Below are positions 9,436-18,820 of a stretch of 58,258 bases of DNA, one piece after another. Every line of letters begins with the position of its first letter. Positions within the stretch are counted from its first letter, which is position 1. The notes beneath the pieces were generated by a model that did no database searches, was not told the DNA's origin, and saw only the letters and a list, made by a program, of their open reading frames with translations. The position numbers and the translations under genes are program-made. The DNA is from Bacteroidales bacterium (lineage in GTDB: Bacteria > Bacteroidota > Bacteroidia > Bacteroidales > PUMT01), in contig SLMM01000057.1 of the NCBI GenBank assembly GCA_007133565.1, positions 1-58,258 on the forward strand. Reading direction: 5' to 3'.

Positions 9436-10737
9436 TCACAGAAGCGGCACGCATCTTTCAAGTTCAATACCGCGTGACCCCTTGAGAAGGATGAACCTGC
9501 CGCGTAAAGGATTCTTTCTGAGCCACTCCATGAGCCCGCACGTATCTTCAAAGCGGATAAAACCGGAAGGGGCGCTGATGCCGGCGAATATTCTCCCTAC
9601 AAGGATTACCTCTCTGTAATCATTATCTGATAACATCCCTGCGATCTTACTGTGCTCTTCTTCTGCATAACGGCCAAGCTCCAGCATATCTCCCAGGATT
9701 ACCGATTTATTTTCCCCGGGCAATGCCCTGAAGTTGACAAGTGCGGACATCATGCTGTCGGGGTTGGCATTGTAGGCATCCAGCAACAATTTGTTGCTAC
9801 GGGTTTTTATTATCTGCGACCTGTTATTGCCGGGTAAATAACCGGCTATTGCATCAGCTGCCTCTTCGGGTGACACCCCGAAATATGTCCCCACACATAG
9901 AGCGGCGAGGATGTTCTCAAAGTTATAGGAACCGGAAAGAGTACTTCTGACCTTGTATTTAAAGGGAGGGTCACCTGCTGTAACTTCAGCTTCAATGCCT
10001 CCTGGGGCGGTCACCATCTTCCCTTGTACATAACATCCTTCCCTCCTTCCGTAGTGCAACGAATGGAGTCCAAGCTCCGAGGCCAGTTCCCGCAGCATAG
10101 CCTGGTCGTCATTTACAAATGCCTTCCCTCCCGTCTCTTTAATATACCTGTAAAGTTCGCTCTTTGCCATGAGAACCCCTTTAAGTGATCCGAAGCCTTC
10201 CAGATGCGCCTTGCCAATATTTGTTATCAGGCCATGGCCGGGCCGGGCAATCCTGCACAACAGATCTATTTCTCCCGTGTGGTTGGCTCCCATCTCAACA
10301 ACCGCAATCTCATGCTCCCTTTTCAGTTCCAGCAGTGTAAGCGGAACACCAATATGGTTATTGAGATTACCCGTGGTTGCCAGTGTCCTGAATTTCCGCT
10401 GCAGCACATCGCGCATCAACTCCTTAGTGGTTGTCTTGCCGTTGGACCCTGTAACAGCCACCACAGGAATATCAAACATGTTCCTGTGGTACAGGGCAAG
10501 TTGCTGCAGGGTTGAAAGGACATTATCAACCAGCATTGTCTTTCCCTTAACGGCATGGCTGCCATCATCAATAACTGCGAGGGAACAACCGGCACAGAGC
10601 GAATCCCCTACAAATCTGTGGCCATCGTAGTTTTCCCCCCTGAGGGCAAAAAAAATCTTTCCATCAACCCTTCCCCTGCTGTCGGTCGTTATTCCTTCAG
10701 ACCTGAGGAATTCCCCGTATAATTCTTTAATATTCAT
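9436..10737 (-). CDS. murF: UDP-N-acetylmuramoyl-tripeptide--D-alanyl-D-alanine ligase
   Basis: This 433-residue Mur ligase adds D-Ala-D-Ala to UDP-MurNAc-tripeptide in cytoplasmic peptidoglycan synthesis. The N-terminal substrate-binding domain has the family motif TDSRGRVDGKIFFALRG. The ATP-binding P-loop VTGSNGKTTTKE lies near 95-106, followed by the NNHIGVPLTLL motif typical of MurF. The C-terminal domain contains LLDAYNANPDSM, the MurF-type D-A-Y-N-A-N-P-x-S-M signature that separates it from MurC/D/E. Length is normal. It sits directly downstream of the gldJ-like gene, an order also known from Flavobacterium. A terminator-like hairpin and a possible -7 element lie in the short gap. Confidence 0.96.
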   Translation of the reverse strand: MNIKELYGEFLRSEGITTDSRGRVDGKIFFALRGENYDGHRFVGDSLCAGCSLAVIDDGSHAVKGKTMLVDNVLSTLQQLALYHRNMFDIPVVAVTGSNGKTTTKELMRDVLQRKFRTLATTGNLNNHIGVPLTLLELKREHEIAVVEMGANHTGEIDLLCRIARPGHGLITNIGKAHLEGFGSLKGVLMAKSELYRYIKETGGKAFVNDDQAMLRELASELGLHSLHYGRREGCYVQGKMVTAPGGIEAEVTAGDPPFKYKVRSTLSGSYNFENILAALCVGTYFGVSPEEAADAIAGYLPGNNRSQIIKTRSNKLLLDAYNANPDSMMSALVNFRALPGENKSVILGDMLELGRYAEEEHSKIAGMLSDNDYREVILVGRIFAGISAPSGFIRFEDTCGLMEWLRKNPLRGRFILLKGSRGIELERCVPLL

Positions 10738-10751
10738 ACAAAATGCAAAAA

Positions 10752-10781
10752 TAAAAAAACCCCATCTTCTAATGAGGTTTT
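10752..10781 (-). terminator. Rho-independent terminator after gldJ, just before murF
   Basis: On the minus strand an 8-bp stem (AAAACCTC with GGGGTTTT, one T-G wobble) closes a 10-base loop and is followed by a T-rich run. It lies 24 bases past the gldJ stop and 14 bases before the murF ATG. CAAAAATA at 10746-10753 (TATTTTTG on the minus strand) matches a -7 element and overlaps the T-tract, so murF may start its own nearly leaderless transcript here. Confidence 0.6.
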
Positions 10782-10805
10782 CTTACAGTCATTTCAAATG
10801 GTTTT

Positions 10806-12275
10806 TTAATTACTGCGGGGCCCGCCTACACGGTTCATTGCACACCTGAAACCAAGGTCGTCTCTCGACTCCTCCTGGTGCAGGAACCTCCTGGTACCGG
10901 GTGACAGCCAGTATGCCCTGTCTCTCCATGATCCTCCCTTGTATACCCTTACCTCATCATTGATAAGCGAAGTAAAATCACCGTCACGCTGGGAATACAT
11001 CCTGTGCTCACCGGAAGAGTCTTCGCTGTCGTAAAAAATGCTTGACCTGAGGTCGCCGTCACGGTAATTAATATAATCTGCCTGGGTGATATTGGGACTG
11101 CGGAAAGCATCCTCTTCGGATATAGGCTCACGCTGCAGCCGCCCAAGCTCATCTTTCTGAGCGATGTTGCCTTCTTCGTCAGTAACAAGCTTCGTGAAAA
11201 CGTTGCCGCGGAAAGGCCTGAACTCATCCACATCCTGATGCGACAGAGGCCTGTAAACATCCTGCACCCATTCGTTTACGTTGCCCGCCATATTGTAAAG
11301 GCCATAGTCATTGGGCCAGAAGGACCTTACCGGGGATGTTATCTCCGCACTTTCATCAGCGTGTCCCGCAACACCCATATAGTCGCCTCGGCCCCTTACA
11401 AAGTTGGCCCTCATCTGGCCGAGATGCCTCCTGGAGTCATTTCTTGTATGGTGCCCGTCCCAGGGATAAATCCGCCTTCCGTAAATCCGTTCCTCATAGG
11501 TATTGCCGATAAGCCCCACCGCAGCAAACTCCCATTCGGCTTCGGTAGGAAGCCTGTACCTCGGAAGAAGTATCCCATCCTCGAACTGAACCCGGCGCTC
11601 TCCGCCCTCCGGAGAGAGATCGGGAAGGTTCTGCAATACCAGCCCCTCATACTGGCCGGCAAGATAAGCCTCAGTGTTAAAGTTGTTTTCATTTATCTGG
11701 TTCGGATCCCATTCAATGATACCTTCCCTTATGAGTATCATCTCATTCACGCGGTCGGTCCTCCAGACACAATAATCGGTTGCCTGCATCCAGCTTACTC
11801 CTACAACCGGATAGTCATTGAAAGCAGGATGCCTGAAATAGGTCTCCACATAGGGCTCATTATACCCCAGCGGGCTCCGCCATACGGTCGTGTCGGGAAG
11901 GGCATTCCTGTAGACATCAGGGAAATCAACATATACCCTTCTTAACCAGTGAAGGTATTCCCTGTAATCGACATTTGAAACTTCTGTCTCATCCATAAAA
12001 AATGAACTGACAGTAACCCTCCTGGGAATATTGTTCCAGTCGAGCATCACATCCTCCTGGGTCCGGCCCATTGTAAATGTGCCTCCCTCAATGAAAACAA
12101 GACCCGGGCCGACCTCCTGCTCATAGAGCTGCCTTACCTCAAATCCGCCCATCTCCGGGTCATTGTAACGCCATCCGGTAGTGGGTGATACGTCAGTCCT
12201 CCTACCTCCCAGCAGTCCGCAGGAAGTTATCAGCACCGACAAAGCCACAAGCGAGAAAATGCTTCTTAATCTCAT
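10806..12275 (-). CDS. gldJ: GldJ-like gliding/type IX secretion lipoprotein (SUMF1/FGE domain)
   Basis: This 489-residue protein has a lipoprotein signal peptide with lipobox LITSC (Cys19). An FGE-sulfatase/SUMF1 fold spans ~50-485. Its opening GLVFIEGGTFTMG, the central YRLPTEAEWEFAA and NMAGNVNEWVQD, and the closing KGGSWRDRA and DLGFRC motifs are all visible. Catalytic formylglycine-generating enzymes are related, but in T9SS this fold is structural: GldJ and GldK/PorK are outer-membrane-associated lipoproteins. The gene lies beside porU, porV and murF, matching the Flavobacterium johnsoniae gldJ neighbourhood, so GldJ is preferred over PorK/GldK. A good promoter precedes it (12301-12332). 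Which SUMF1 paralogue it is remains the main uncertainty. Confidence 0.83.
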   Translation of the reverse strand: MRLRSIFSLVALSVLITSCGLLGGRRTDVSPTTGWRYNDPEMGGFEVRQLYEQEVGPGLVFIEGGTFTMGRTQEDVMLDWNNIPRRVTVSSFFMDETEVSNVDYREYLHWLRRVYVDFPDVYRNALPDTTVWRSPLGYNEPYVETYFRHPAFNDYPVVGVSWMQATDYCVWRTDRVNEMILIREGIIEWDPNQINENNFNTEAYLAGQYEGLVLQNLPDLSPEGGERRVQFEDGILLPRYRLPTEAEWEFAAVGLIGNTYEERIYGRRIYPWDGHHTRNDSRRHLGQMRANFVRGRGDYMGVAGHADESAEITSPVRSFWPNDYGLYNMAGNVNEWVQDVYRPLSHQDVDEFRPFRGNVFTKLVTDEEGNIAQKDELGRLQREPISEEDAFRSPNITQADYINYRDGDLRSSIFYDSEDSSGEHRMYSQRDGDFTSLINDEVRVYKGGSWRDRAYWLSPGTRRFLHQEESRDDLGFRCAMNRVGGPRSN

Positions 12276-12582
12276 AATTCTTAATGTTTATTCGCGAAGT
12301 CAAATATAATAATTCTTTTATTTAATAAACAAGCCAAAACTTTTTTTAACTCCTGTAAGCCACGTATCCTGCATTTAATCAAGCACCTAAGCAAGCAAAG
12401 CCCACGAATTAAACTGCTTATCATAATCTAAACATCATACGTTTAATTTATTACGACAATAATGATAAAATTGTTTCCGTTTATCCAAAAATTTTGTCAA
12501 ATTTATCCCCACAGACGGCAACAACTGCGAATAACCAGTGATGTCAGTATGCCGGTAAAACTTCCAATAACACTTCCCTGGT
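12276..12582. other. 307-base divergent control region between gldJ and porU
   Basis: This AT-rich region separates the two arms of the T9SS locus. It contains a good leftward promoter for gldJ (12301-12332). For porU I see no exact TAnnTTTG element. No small ORF or RNA gene is convincing. Joint control of gldJ and porU through this region is possible but unproven. Confidence 0.5.
12301..12332 (-). promoter_or_regulatory. Promoter of gldJ (Bacteroidetes -33/-7 type)
   Basis: On the minus strand a TTG (12332-12330) is followed by 21 bases and then TATATTTG (12308-12301), an exact TAnnTTTG. This is the architecture recognised by the Bacteroidetes primary sigma factor. The predicted start leaves a leader of about 20 bases before the ATG at 12275. 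Confidence 0.55.
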
Positions 12583-15500
12583 ATGTTCAAGATCCTTACT
12601 GTAACAGCCCTCCTGATCTCAATCACCCCGCTGCGGGAGGCTGAAGCTGCAGTAACAACTGAAAAACCTGTCTCATATTCATACATCTCCACCAATGAAT
12701 TAGATGAAGTTCAACCTGAAGACCCGGACCGGAAAAGATCATATGCGCCTGTCTCGGTTCTTGCATCCGGCAACTGGGTGAAAATCAAAACAAATCAAGA
12801 TGGTGTATACAGGCTGACGTATGAAGATCTTATAGCTATGGGCATCAACTCGCCGCAAAATGTCAGGATTTTTGGAAACGGGAACAGGAAACTGCCCAAA
12901 ATGAACAATAAGCCGAGACCTGACGATCTGGTTGAAACCCGTATATACATCCACACCGGGCCTGGCAATGTATTCGGGCCAGGCAGCTATATACTCTTTT
13001 ACGGGCAAGGCCCGGTAAGCTGGGAATACGATGAGCAGGACCGGATTTTCAGGCACACCAGGCACCTCTATTCTGACGGCAGCTATTATTTCGTCACCTC
13101 ATCAGCATCCGGAAAACCGCGTATCGGAGTTAAAGACGCCCCGTCAGGATTCCCGGTTGCCTCAGTAGATGAATTTGACGATTATTCTTTTCACGAAAAC
13201 AACCTCGTTAATCTTCTTAAGTCGGGAAGGGATTGGTACGGAGAGCACTTCAGAGTCGTGACAGCCCGCACATTCAACTTCAGTTTCCCGGGGGCAGTAC
13301 AGGGAAGCCAGGCAAAAGTCAGATGGAGGGTTGCAGCGCGATCGCCGATTACTTCTTCATTCACGCTCCGGGCAAATTCAGGAGATTCCGACTATTTGAG
13401 CATGCCAGCGGTTACACCGGGGAGTGTGGTTTCTGACTACGCCTCAGTAAGAGAAAGCATGTTCACGGTATCTGAAGCCGGCCCTGAATTTGAGCTGACA
13501 CTTACCTACGACCAGGTAACCCCTTCTGCCGAAGGGTGGTTGGATTACCTGGTTGTCAATATACGCAGAACTCTTGCTATGAACAGTAGCCAGGTGCTGT
13601 TCAGGGATACAAGGTCGGTTGCTGAAGGTGCCGTTTCTGAATTCAGGATTGTTAACACCACTGCCGGGGTAAGGGTTTGGGATGTTACCGAACCGGCAGA
13701 TATATCTGAGTATGAGACACAACTCACAGCTGGCACAACACTGTTCACCGACGAAACAGGCAGCATTAACCAGTATATAGCCTTTGACGGCAGCGAATTC
13801 CTTGAGCCGGAAATTATCGGTCCGGTACCCAACCAGAACCTTCACGGGGTTACATCGGCAAACATGGTCATCGTATCGCATCCCCTGTTCCTTGACCAGG
13901 CAAACCGGCTCGCTGAACACAGAAGGGTGAACGACGGACTCGGAGTCATAGTGGTTACACCTGAAATGATATACAATGAGTTCTCTTCCGGCAAACCAGA
14001 TGTTACGGCTATAAGGGACTTCATGAAAATGCTGTATGACCGATCTGATGAAAACAGTGATACGTTAAGGTACCTGCTGCTGTTTGGGAACGGTTCCTAT
14101 GACAATCGACCGGGAGATCCTTCGGGCATGAACTTCATCCCCACCTATCAGTCGCCCAACTCCCTCCGGCCGACACAATCCTTCGTGAGCGATGATTTTT
14201 TCGGCCTGCTGGATGATGATGAAGGGGAGTTTAGCGGACTAATGGACATTGGCGTCGGAAGAATTCCGGTAACCACCCCCGAACAGGCAAGGGCAGTGAT
14301 AAACAAGATCATCAACTATAACTCTAAGGAAAAAAAAGGAGACTGGCAGAATGTACTCTGCTTCATTGCAGATGACGGCGACAATAATATTCACATGAGG
14401 GACTCTGATATACTGGCCACGGAGGTAGCTGCAAATTACCCTGTTTTCAATATTGACAAGATCTATCTCGACGCCTGGCCAAAAATCGGAACATCTCTGG
14501 GACAAAGATATCCGGAGGTTAATCGCACAATTTCCGAAAGGGTAAGGAAAGGCGCCCTTATTATCAACTATATGGGGCACGGTAACGAACTGAGGCTTGC
14601 AGACGAGAACATACTGGACATAAACGATGTGATGTCATGGACAAACCGGCACAGGCTCCCCATATTCATGACGGCAACCTGTGAATTCAGCCGTTATGAT
14701 AATCATGACAGAACCAGTGCAGGCGAAATGCTGTTGTTAAACCCGAACGGAGGAGCCATCGCGCTTTTTTCAACCACAAGGCTGGTGTATGCCACACCTA
14801 ACTTCTTCCTTAACCAGAACTTCTACCGGTTTGCCCTGGAAAGATTCCATAACGGCCGGGTTACGAGGCTTGGTGATATTATGAGGCTTACCAAGGTCAA
14901 TTCAGGTACAGGGATAAACAAGAGAAGCTTCGCCCTGATGGGTGATCCTTCAATGGAATTGGCCTTACCTGAGCACAGGGTAGAAATAACCTCTGTAAAC
15001 AGCCTGCCTGTAGCTGAAGGGCCAGACACGCTGAGAGCAATGGGGCATGTAAGGATATCGGGCGAAATAAGGAATAACCGGGGAGGTATGATGGAAAGCT
15101 TCGGTGGTGTAATCTATAATACGGTATATGATAAGGAGACTGAGAATACCACACTGGGAAACGATGGAGCCACACCCTTCAATTACACTGACAGAAGCAA
15201 TATTATTTACAAGGGAAAATCAAGCGTGTCAGGCGGAAAGTTCAGTTTTGAGTTCATCGTGCCCAGAGATATAGCTTACCATTACGGACACGGAAAGATA
15301 AGCTCTTTCGCCTCCGATGGGAACGATGACGCTGCCGGATACGCCAAAAATATAGTGATTGGGGGATCAGACCCGGATCCCGTAACTGATACCGAGGGGC
15401 CCGGAATTAAACTTTATATGAATGATACCAATTTCGTGCCCGGTGGTATAACAGACCGGAACCCGAGATTGCTTGCCTTCCTCACCGACAGCAGCGGGAT

Positions 15501-16050
15501 CAACACAACCGGAACCGGGATAGGACATGATATTACCCTTACCCTGAACAACGATCCTGCAACACTCATTGTACTCAACGATTATTACATTGCTGATGCC
15601 GACAGTTATCAGAGCGGAACATTAGAATATCCTTTCGAGAACCTGGATGAAGGAAGCTACAGTATCAGGCTGAAAGCCTGGGATGTTTTCAACAACTCTT
15701 CAGAAGCAGAGCTGGATTTTGTAGTAACTGCCACAGAAGAACTTACACTCAGGAATGTGTTCAACTATCCAAACCCGTTCACACAAAACACTACTTTTCA
15801 TTTTGAGCATAACCGCCCGGGAACCGACCTTGATGTCCTGATACAGGTATTCACAGTTTCAGGAAAGCTTGTAAAAACAATCAGCAGGACAGTCAGCACC
15901 CCGGGGTTCAAACCTGATCCGATACCCTGGAACGGTCTCGATGAATTTGGCGACAGGATAGGAAGAGGGGTATATATATACAGGCTGCGGGTGAGAACCC
16001 CTGAAGGAGAGACTGCAGAAAAATATGAAAGGATTGTTATACTAAAATAG
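12583..16050 (+). CDS. porU: Type IX secretion system sortase PorU
   Basis: This 1155-residue, gingipain-like (C25) cysteine protease removes the C-terminal signal of T9SS cargo at the cell surface and links cargo to its anchor. An N-terminal signal peptide (MFKILTVTALLIS) is followed by a long beta-rich pro/N-terminal region. The C25 domain spans ~430-790, with the putative catalytic dyad His666 (MGHGNE) and Cys700 (ATCEFSRYD). Beta-sandwich domains follow, and a last ~95 residues resemble a FlgD/type-B sorting fold (NYPNPF, WNGLDEFGDRIGRGVYIYRL). Length matches known PorU proteins of about 1150 residues. porV lies 118 bases downstream. No in-frame upstream start looked better. Confidence 0.95.
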   Translation: MFKILTVTALLISITPLREAEAAVTTEKPVSYSYISTNELDEVQPEDPDRKRSYAPVSVLASGNWVKIKTNQDGVYRLTYEDLIAMGINSPQNVRIFGNGNRKLPKMNNKPRPDDLVETRIYIHTGPGNVFGPGSYILFYGQGPVSWEYDEQDRIFRHTRHLYSDGSYYFVTSSASGKPRIGVKDAPSGFPVASVDEFDDYSFHENNLVNLLKSGRDWYGEHFRVVTARTFNFSFPGAVQGSQAKVRWRVAARSPITSSFTLRANSGDSDYLSMPAVTPGSVVSDYASVRESMFTVSEAGPEFELTLTYDQVTPSAEGWLDYLVVNIRRTLAMNSSQVLFRDTRSVAEGAVSEFRIVNTTAGVRVWDVTEPADISEYETQLTAGTTLFTDETGSINQYIAFDGSEFLEPEIIGPVPNQNLHGVTSANMVIVSHPLFLDQANRLAEHRRVNDGLGVIVVTPEMIYNEFSSGKPDVTAIRDFMKMLYDRSDENSDTLRYLLLFGNGSYDNRPGDPSGMNFIPTYQSPNSLRPTQSFVSDDFFGLLDDDEGEFSGLMDIGVGRIPVTTPEQARAVINKIINYNSKEKKGDWQNVLCFIADDGDNNIHMRDSDILATEVAANYPVFNIDKIYLDAWPKIGTSLGQRYPEVNRTISERVRKGALIINYMGHGNELRLADENILDINDVMSWTNRHRLPIFMTATCEFSRYDNHDRTSAGEMLLLNPNGGAIALFSTTRLVYATPNFFLNQNFYRFALERFHNGRVTRLGDIMRLTKVNSGTGINKRSFALMGDPSMELALPEHRVEITSVNSLPVAEGPDTLRAMGHVRISGEIRNNRGGMMESFGGVIYNTVYDKETENTTLGNDGATPFNYTDRSNIIYKGKSSVSGGKFSFEFIVPRDIAYHYGHGKISSFASDGNDDAAGYAKNIVIGGSDPDPVTDTEGPGIKLYMNDTNFVPGGITDRNPRLLAFLTDSSGINTTGTGIGHDITLTLNNDPATLIVLNDYYIADADSYQSGTLEYPFENLDEGSYSIRLKAWDVFNNSSEAELDFVVTATEELTLRNVFNYPNPFTQNTTFHFEHNRPGTDLDVLIQVFTVSGKLVKTISRTVSTPGFKPDPIPWNGLDEFGDRIGRGVYIYRLRVRTPEGETAEKYERIVILK

Positions 16051-16135
16051 CATGTATATATGTTATTAGTTCATTAACGCCTGAACGGGATCTCAAATTG
16101 CACAGGGAAGTATGCAACTGTATTATCAAATATAT

Positions 16136-16143
16136 TAGTTTTG
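16136..16143 (+). promoter_or_regulatory. Candidate -7 element for porV
   Basis: TAGTTTTG matches TAnnTTTG exactly and lies 25 bases before the porV ATG, inside the 118-base porU-porV gap. No TTG sits at the usual -33 distance; the nearest (CTG at 16118-16120) is too close. It suggests that porV can be transcribed separately from porU. Confidence 0.35.
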
Positions 16144-16168
16144 TAATTTTTAATCATTCAGACTTATT

Positions 16169-17383
16169 ATGGCTCACAGGTCTTTTGTGCTGTTTGGATT
16201 ACTGATCATTTTCAGTACCATCCCGGTAAATGTCCTTGCCCAGGAAATTGCTCCCTATGAGCTTGGCGGACAAATCAATGTTGTTCATGTGGCTGTTCCG
16301 TTCCTCACTGTTGCTCCTGATTCAAGGGCCGGGGCAATGGGCGATGCAGGAATTGCAATCCGTCCCGATGTTTATTCGATGCACTGGAACCCTGCCAAAT
16401 ACGCATTTATTGATAATGACTTCGGTGCAGCATTTTCCTACACACCGTGGCTCAGGAATCTTATCGACGACATTAACCTGGCCTATCTCTCGGGTTATAA
16501 AAGAATAGACAATTACCAGGTGCTCGCTGCCTCACTCACATATTTTTCACTGGGTGAGATAATCTTTACCAACATGGCGGGCGAACCCGACGGGCATCAT
16601 AATCCAAATGAGTTTGCAATTGATGTTGCCTATTCAAGGCTCTTTTCAGATAATTTCAGCGGAGGGCTGGCTTTCAGGTATATCCGTTCTGACCTTACCG
16701 GCGGCGCATATGTCCAGGGCATGGCCTCCAGGGCCGCATGGGCATTTGCAGCCGATGTATCAGCATACTACAGGAATGACATAAGCGTGTCAGGCCGGGC
16801 AGGGGAAATTGCCCTTGGAATGAACATATCAAACATCGGCAACAAGATCACTTACAGTGACGATCAGAACGCCCAGTTCATACCCATTAACCTCGGAATA
16901 GGCAGTTCACTGAGTCTTGATCTCGATCCTTACAACAGCATTGCTGTTGCCGTCGACTTTAACAAGCTCCTGGTCCCGACTCCTCCGGTATATTACCAGG
17001 ACAGGACCGATGATGACGGCAACCCTGTTATACGAGCCGGCATGGATCCGAATGTATCGGTCCCTATGGGCATGCTGCAGTCGTTCTATGACGCACCGGG
17101 AGGTTTGAGGGAAGAACTGAGGGAGATATTCTACTCTGTTGGACTGGAGTACTGGTACCTCAACCAGTTTGCCATCAGGGGCGGATATTACCACGAGCAT
17201 GAGACCAAGGGTAACCGCAAATACTTCACCACCGGCATAGGGTTGAAGCTTAATGTGTTCACTCTGGATGTTGCATACCTGGTGCCGGTATACCGTACAA
17301 ATCCGCTTGCCAACACCCTCAGGTTCTCCCTGGCCTTTGATTTTGATGCGCTTCGCAGGACCACTCCCGAAGAGGTGTTCTGA
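16169..17383 (+). CDS. porV: Type IX secretion system outer-membrane shuttle PorV
   Basis: This 404-residue outer-membrane beta-barrel of the FadL-like PorV/LptO family collects cargo from the SprA translocon and delivers it to PorU. It has a signal peptide ending near VLAQE. The conserved N-terminal PorV signature VPFLTVAPDSRAGAMGDAGI is followed by the MHWNPAKYAF motif. The rest is strand-forming sequence through the last strand ending NTLRFSLAFDFDA. Length is typical (about 390-410). Its position directly after porU is the well-known conserved pairing, and the two proteins form the surface attachment complex. ispF follows after 28 bases. Confidence 0.95.
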   Translation: MAHRSFVLFGLLIIFSTIPVNVLAQEIAPYELGGQINVVHVAVPFLTVAPDSRAGAMGDAGIAIRPDVYSMHWNPAKYAFIDNDFGAAFSYTPWLRNLIDDINLAYLSGYKRIDNYQVLAASLTYFSLGEIIFTNMAGEPDGHHNPNEFAIDVAYSRLFSDNFSGGLAFRYIRSDLTGGAYVQGMASRAAWAFAADVSAYYRNDISVSGRAGEIALGMNISNIGNKITYSDDQNAQFIPINLGIGSSLSLDLDPYNSIAVAVDFNKLLVPTPPVYYQDRTDDDGNPVIRAGMDPNVSVPMGMLQSFYDAPGGLREELREIFYSVGLEYWYLNQFAIRGGYYHEHETKGNRKYFTTGIGLKLNVFTLDVAYLVPVYRTNPLANTLRFSLAFDFDALRRTTPEEVF

Positions 17384-17411
17384 AACCATAATGATTTAAG
17401 GTCTTTTTCAG

Positions 17412-17894
17412 ATGCATATAAGATGCGGAATAGGATATGATGTTCATCAGCTGGCTGATGGCAGAAAGCTTGTGATCGGGGGAGTTGACATTCCCCACAG
17501 CAAAGGATGTGTTGCACATTCAGACGGCGATGTGCTTCTTCATGCCGTTTGCGATGCACTGCTTGGTGCGGCTGCACTCGGCGACATCGGCACCCATTTC
17601 CCCGACAACGACAATAGTTACAAAGATATAGACAGCAGGATACTTCTGCGCAAAACCGTAGAGCTTCTGGGCGAGAAGGGGTATCAGACAGGCAATATTG
17701 ATTGCGTTGTCACCTTGCAGAAACCCAAAATAAAAGTTCATGCTGCAGAAATGAGGGAGGTTATCGGCAGTATTACCGGAGCAGGACCTGAAAATGTATC
17801 AGTAAAAGCCACCACCACAGAAAAGCTCGGCTTTGCCGGAAGGGAAGAGGGGGTTGCGGCATGGGCTGTCGTAACGATTTATCGCCGGGAATAA
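17412..17894 (+). CDS. ispF: 2-C-methyl-D-erythritol 2,4-cyclodiphosphate synthase
   Basis: This 160-residue enzyme of the non-mevalonate (MEP) isoprenoid pathway cyclises CDP-methylerythritol phosphate with loss of CMP in the cytoplasm. The metal-binding residues are visible as Asp10-x-His12 in GYDVH and His44 in the HSDGDVLLHA region. GDIGTHFPD and the closing TTEKLGFAGREEG motif (CDP contact) are both conserved. Length is standard. The MEP pathway would supply precursors for the carotenoid cluster 30 kb away, as well as for quinones and undecaprenyl phosphate. It lies 28 bases after porV and is probably co-transcribed. Confidence 0.97.
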   Translation: MHIRCGIGYDVHQLADGRKLVIGGVDIPHSKGCVAHSDGDVLLHAVCDALLGAAALGDIGTHFPDNDNSYKDIDSRILLRKTVELLGEKGYQTGNIDCVVTLQKPKIKVHAAEMREVIGSITGAGPENVSVKATTTEKLGFAGREEGVAAWAVVTIYRRE

Positions 17895-17963
17895 AGAGTA
17901 AAAAAATTGTAAAAAAGAATTAATTTAGCCGGGAACAGAGAAGATTATATATACTGGCAAAAA

Positions 17964-18329
17964 ATGACAGAGAAAAAGACAATGGTGCTTGGAGCCAGCC
18001 CCAACCCCATGAGGTTTTCATACAAGGCGGTAAAAAGCCTCCAGCGGCACAATGTTCCGGTTGTACCCGTGGGAATAAAAAACGGGGAGATAGGCGGTAT
18101 CGAAATTCTTAAAAACAAGCCCCATCTTGACCACATACACACCATTACCCTCTACATAGGGCCTGCAAGGCAGAAGGAGTACTATTCATACATACTTTCA
18201 ATCCAGCCGGCCAGGATTATTTTCAATCCGGGCACCGAAAACAAGGAGCTCATGGATATGGCCAGAGAAGAAGGTATCGAGGTGCTTGAGGATTGTACAC
18301 TCATCATGGTTAATGGAGGCAGGTACTGA
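17964..18329 (+). CDS. CoA-binding domain protein (YccU family)
   Basis: This 121-residue single-domain Rossmann protein of the CoA_binding_2 family has the nucleotide-binding turn VLGASPNPMRFSY near the N-terminus, and PVVPVGIKNGEIGG and IIFNPGTEN as later conserved strands. Bacterial YccU-type proteins bind CoA but have no settled function. The start ATG follows a 69-base AT-rich gap after ispF. It converges with the small lipoprotein gene, with only 12 bases between stops. Confidence 0.88.
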   Translation: MTEKKTMVLGASPNPMRFSYKAVKSLQRHNVPVVPVGIKNGEIGGIEILKNKPHLDHIHTITLYIGPARQKEYYSYILSIQPARIIFNPGTENKELMDMAREEGIEVLEDCTLIMVNGGRY

Positions 18330-18341
18330 CCACGGTCATTG

Positions 18342-18737
18342 CTAATTTTTATCAAAAACCGCAGTATAGTTTGCACCGTCAATCCTGTAGGTCCAGTTTA
18401 TTCGCCGGAGATTTGAGGTCGCTGTCCCGCTGCCGCTGATGCGGTATGAACCGCCACGGCCCCGGACAGTTTGCTGGTCTATTGTAAGTGATAGTCCCTG
18501 AACGTTTGCAACAACCTCAACACCAAGATCCAGGTTTGAGAAATTGCCTATTAGTACCCTGCTGCTGTCACCGGCGAAGTACCCTATGCCAACGATAAAA
18601 GTCTGCCTGCCGAAGGCCTCACTCTCTTCGGTTACCCTCCATGTCCCTTCGAGTGAACGGGGGCCGAAGATGTCATCATCGCACGAAACAATCGACAGAG
18701 CTAATAACGAGATAAACAGTACATTCCGGATTTTCAT
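18342..18737 (-). CDS. Small lipocalin-like hypothetical lipoprotein
   Basis: This is a 131-residue lipoprotein when the ATG at 18737 is used. That start gives a clean signal peptide MKIRNVLFISLLALSIVSC with the lipid-bearing Cys at 19; an upstream in-frame ATG would add 14 residues that disrupt the signal. The mature part begins after an acidic DDD and contains LEGTWRVTEES, the usual opening of lipocalin-like beta-barrels in Bacteroidetes, then alternating strands to the end. Function is unknown. It lies 83 bases after hutU on the same strand and may be the last gene of that operon. Confidence 0.75.
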   Translation of the reverse strand: MKIRNVLFISLLALSIVSCDDDIFGPRSLEGTWRVTEESEAFGRQTFIVGIGYFAGDSSRVLIGNFSNLDLGVEVVANVQGLSLTIDQQTVRGRGGSYRISGSGTATSNLRRINWTYRIDGANYTAVFDKN

Positions 18738-18820
18738 GTTATTTTTTCTGACGAAGGTTAATGCGGGTTTCATCTGCACTTCTGAAATTACTGCCCCGGA
18801 ATTATCCGGGGTTTCTGTTT

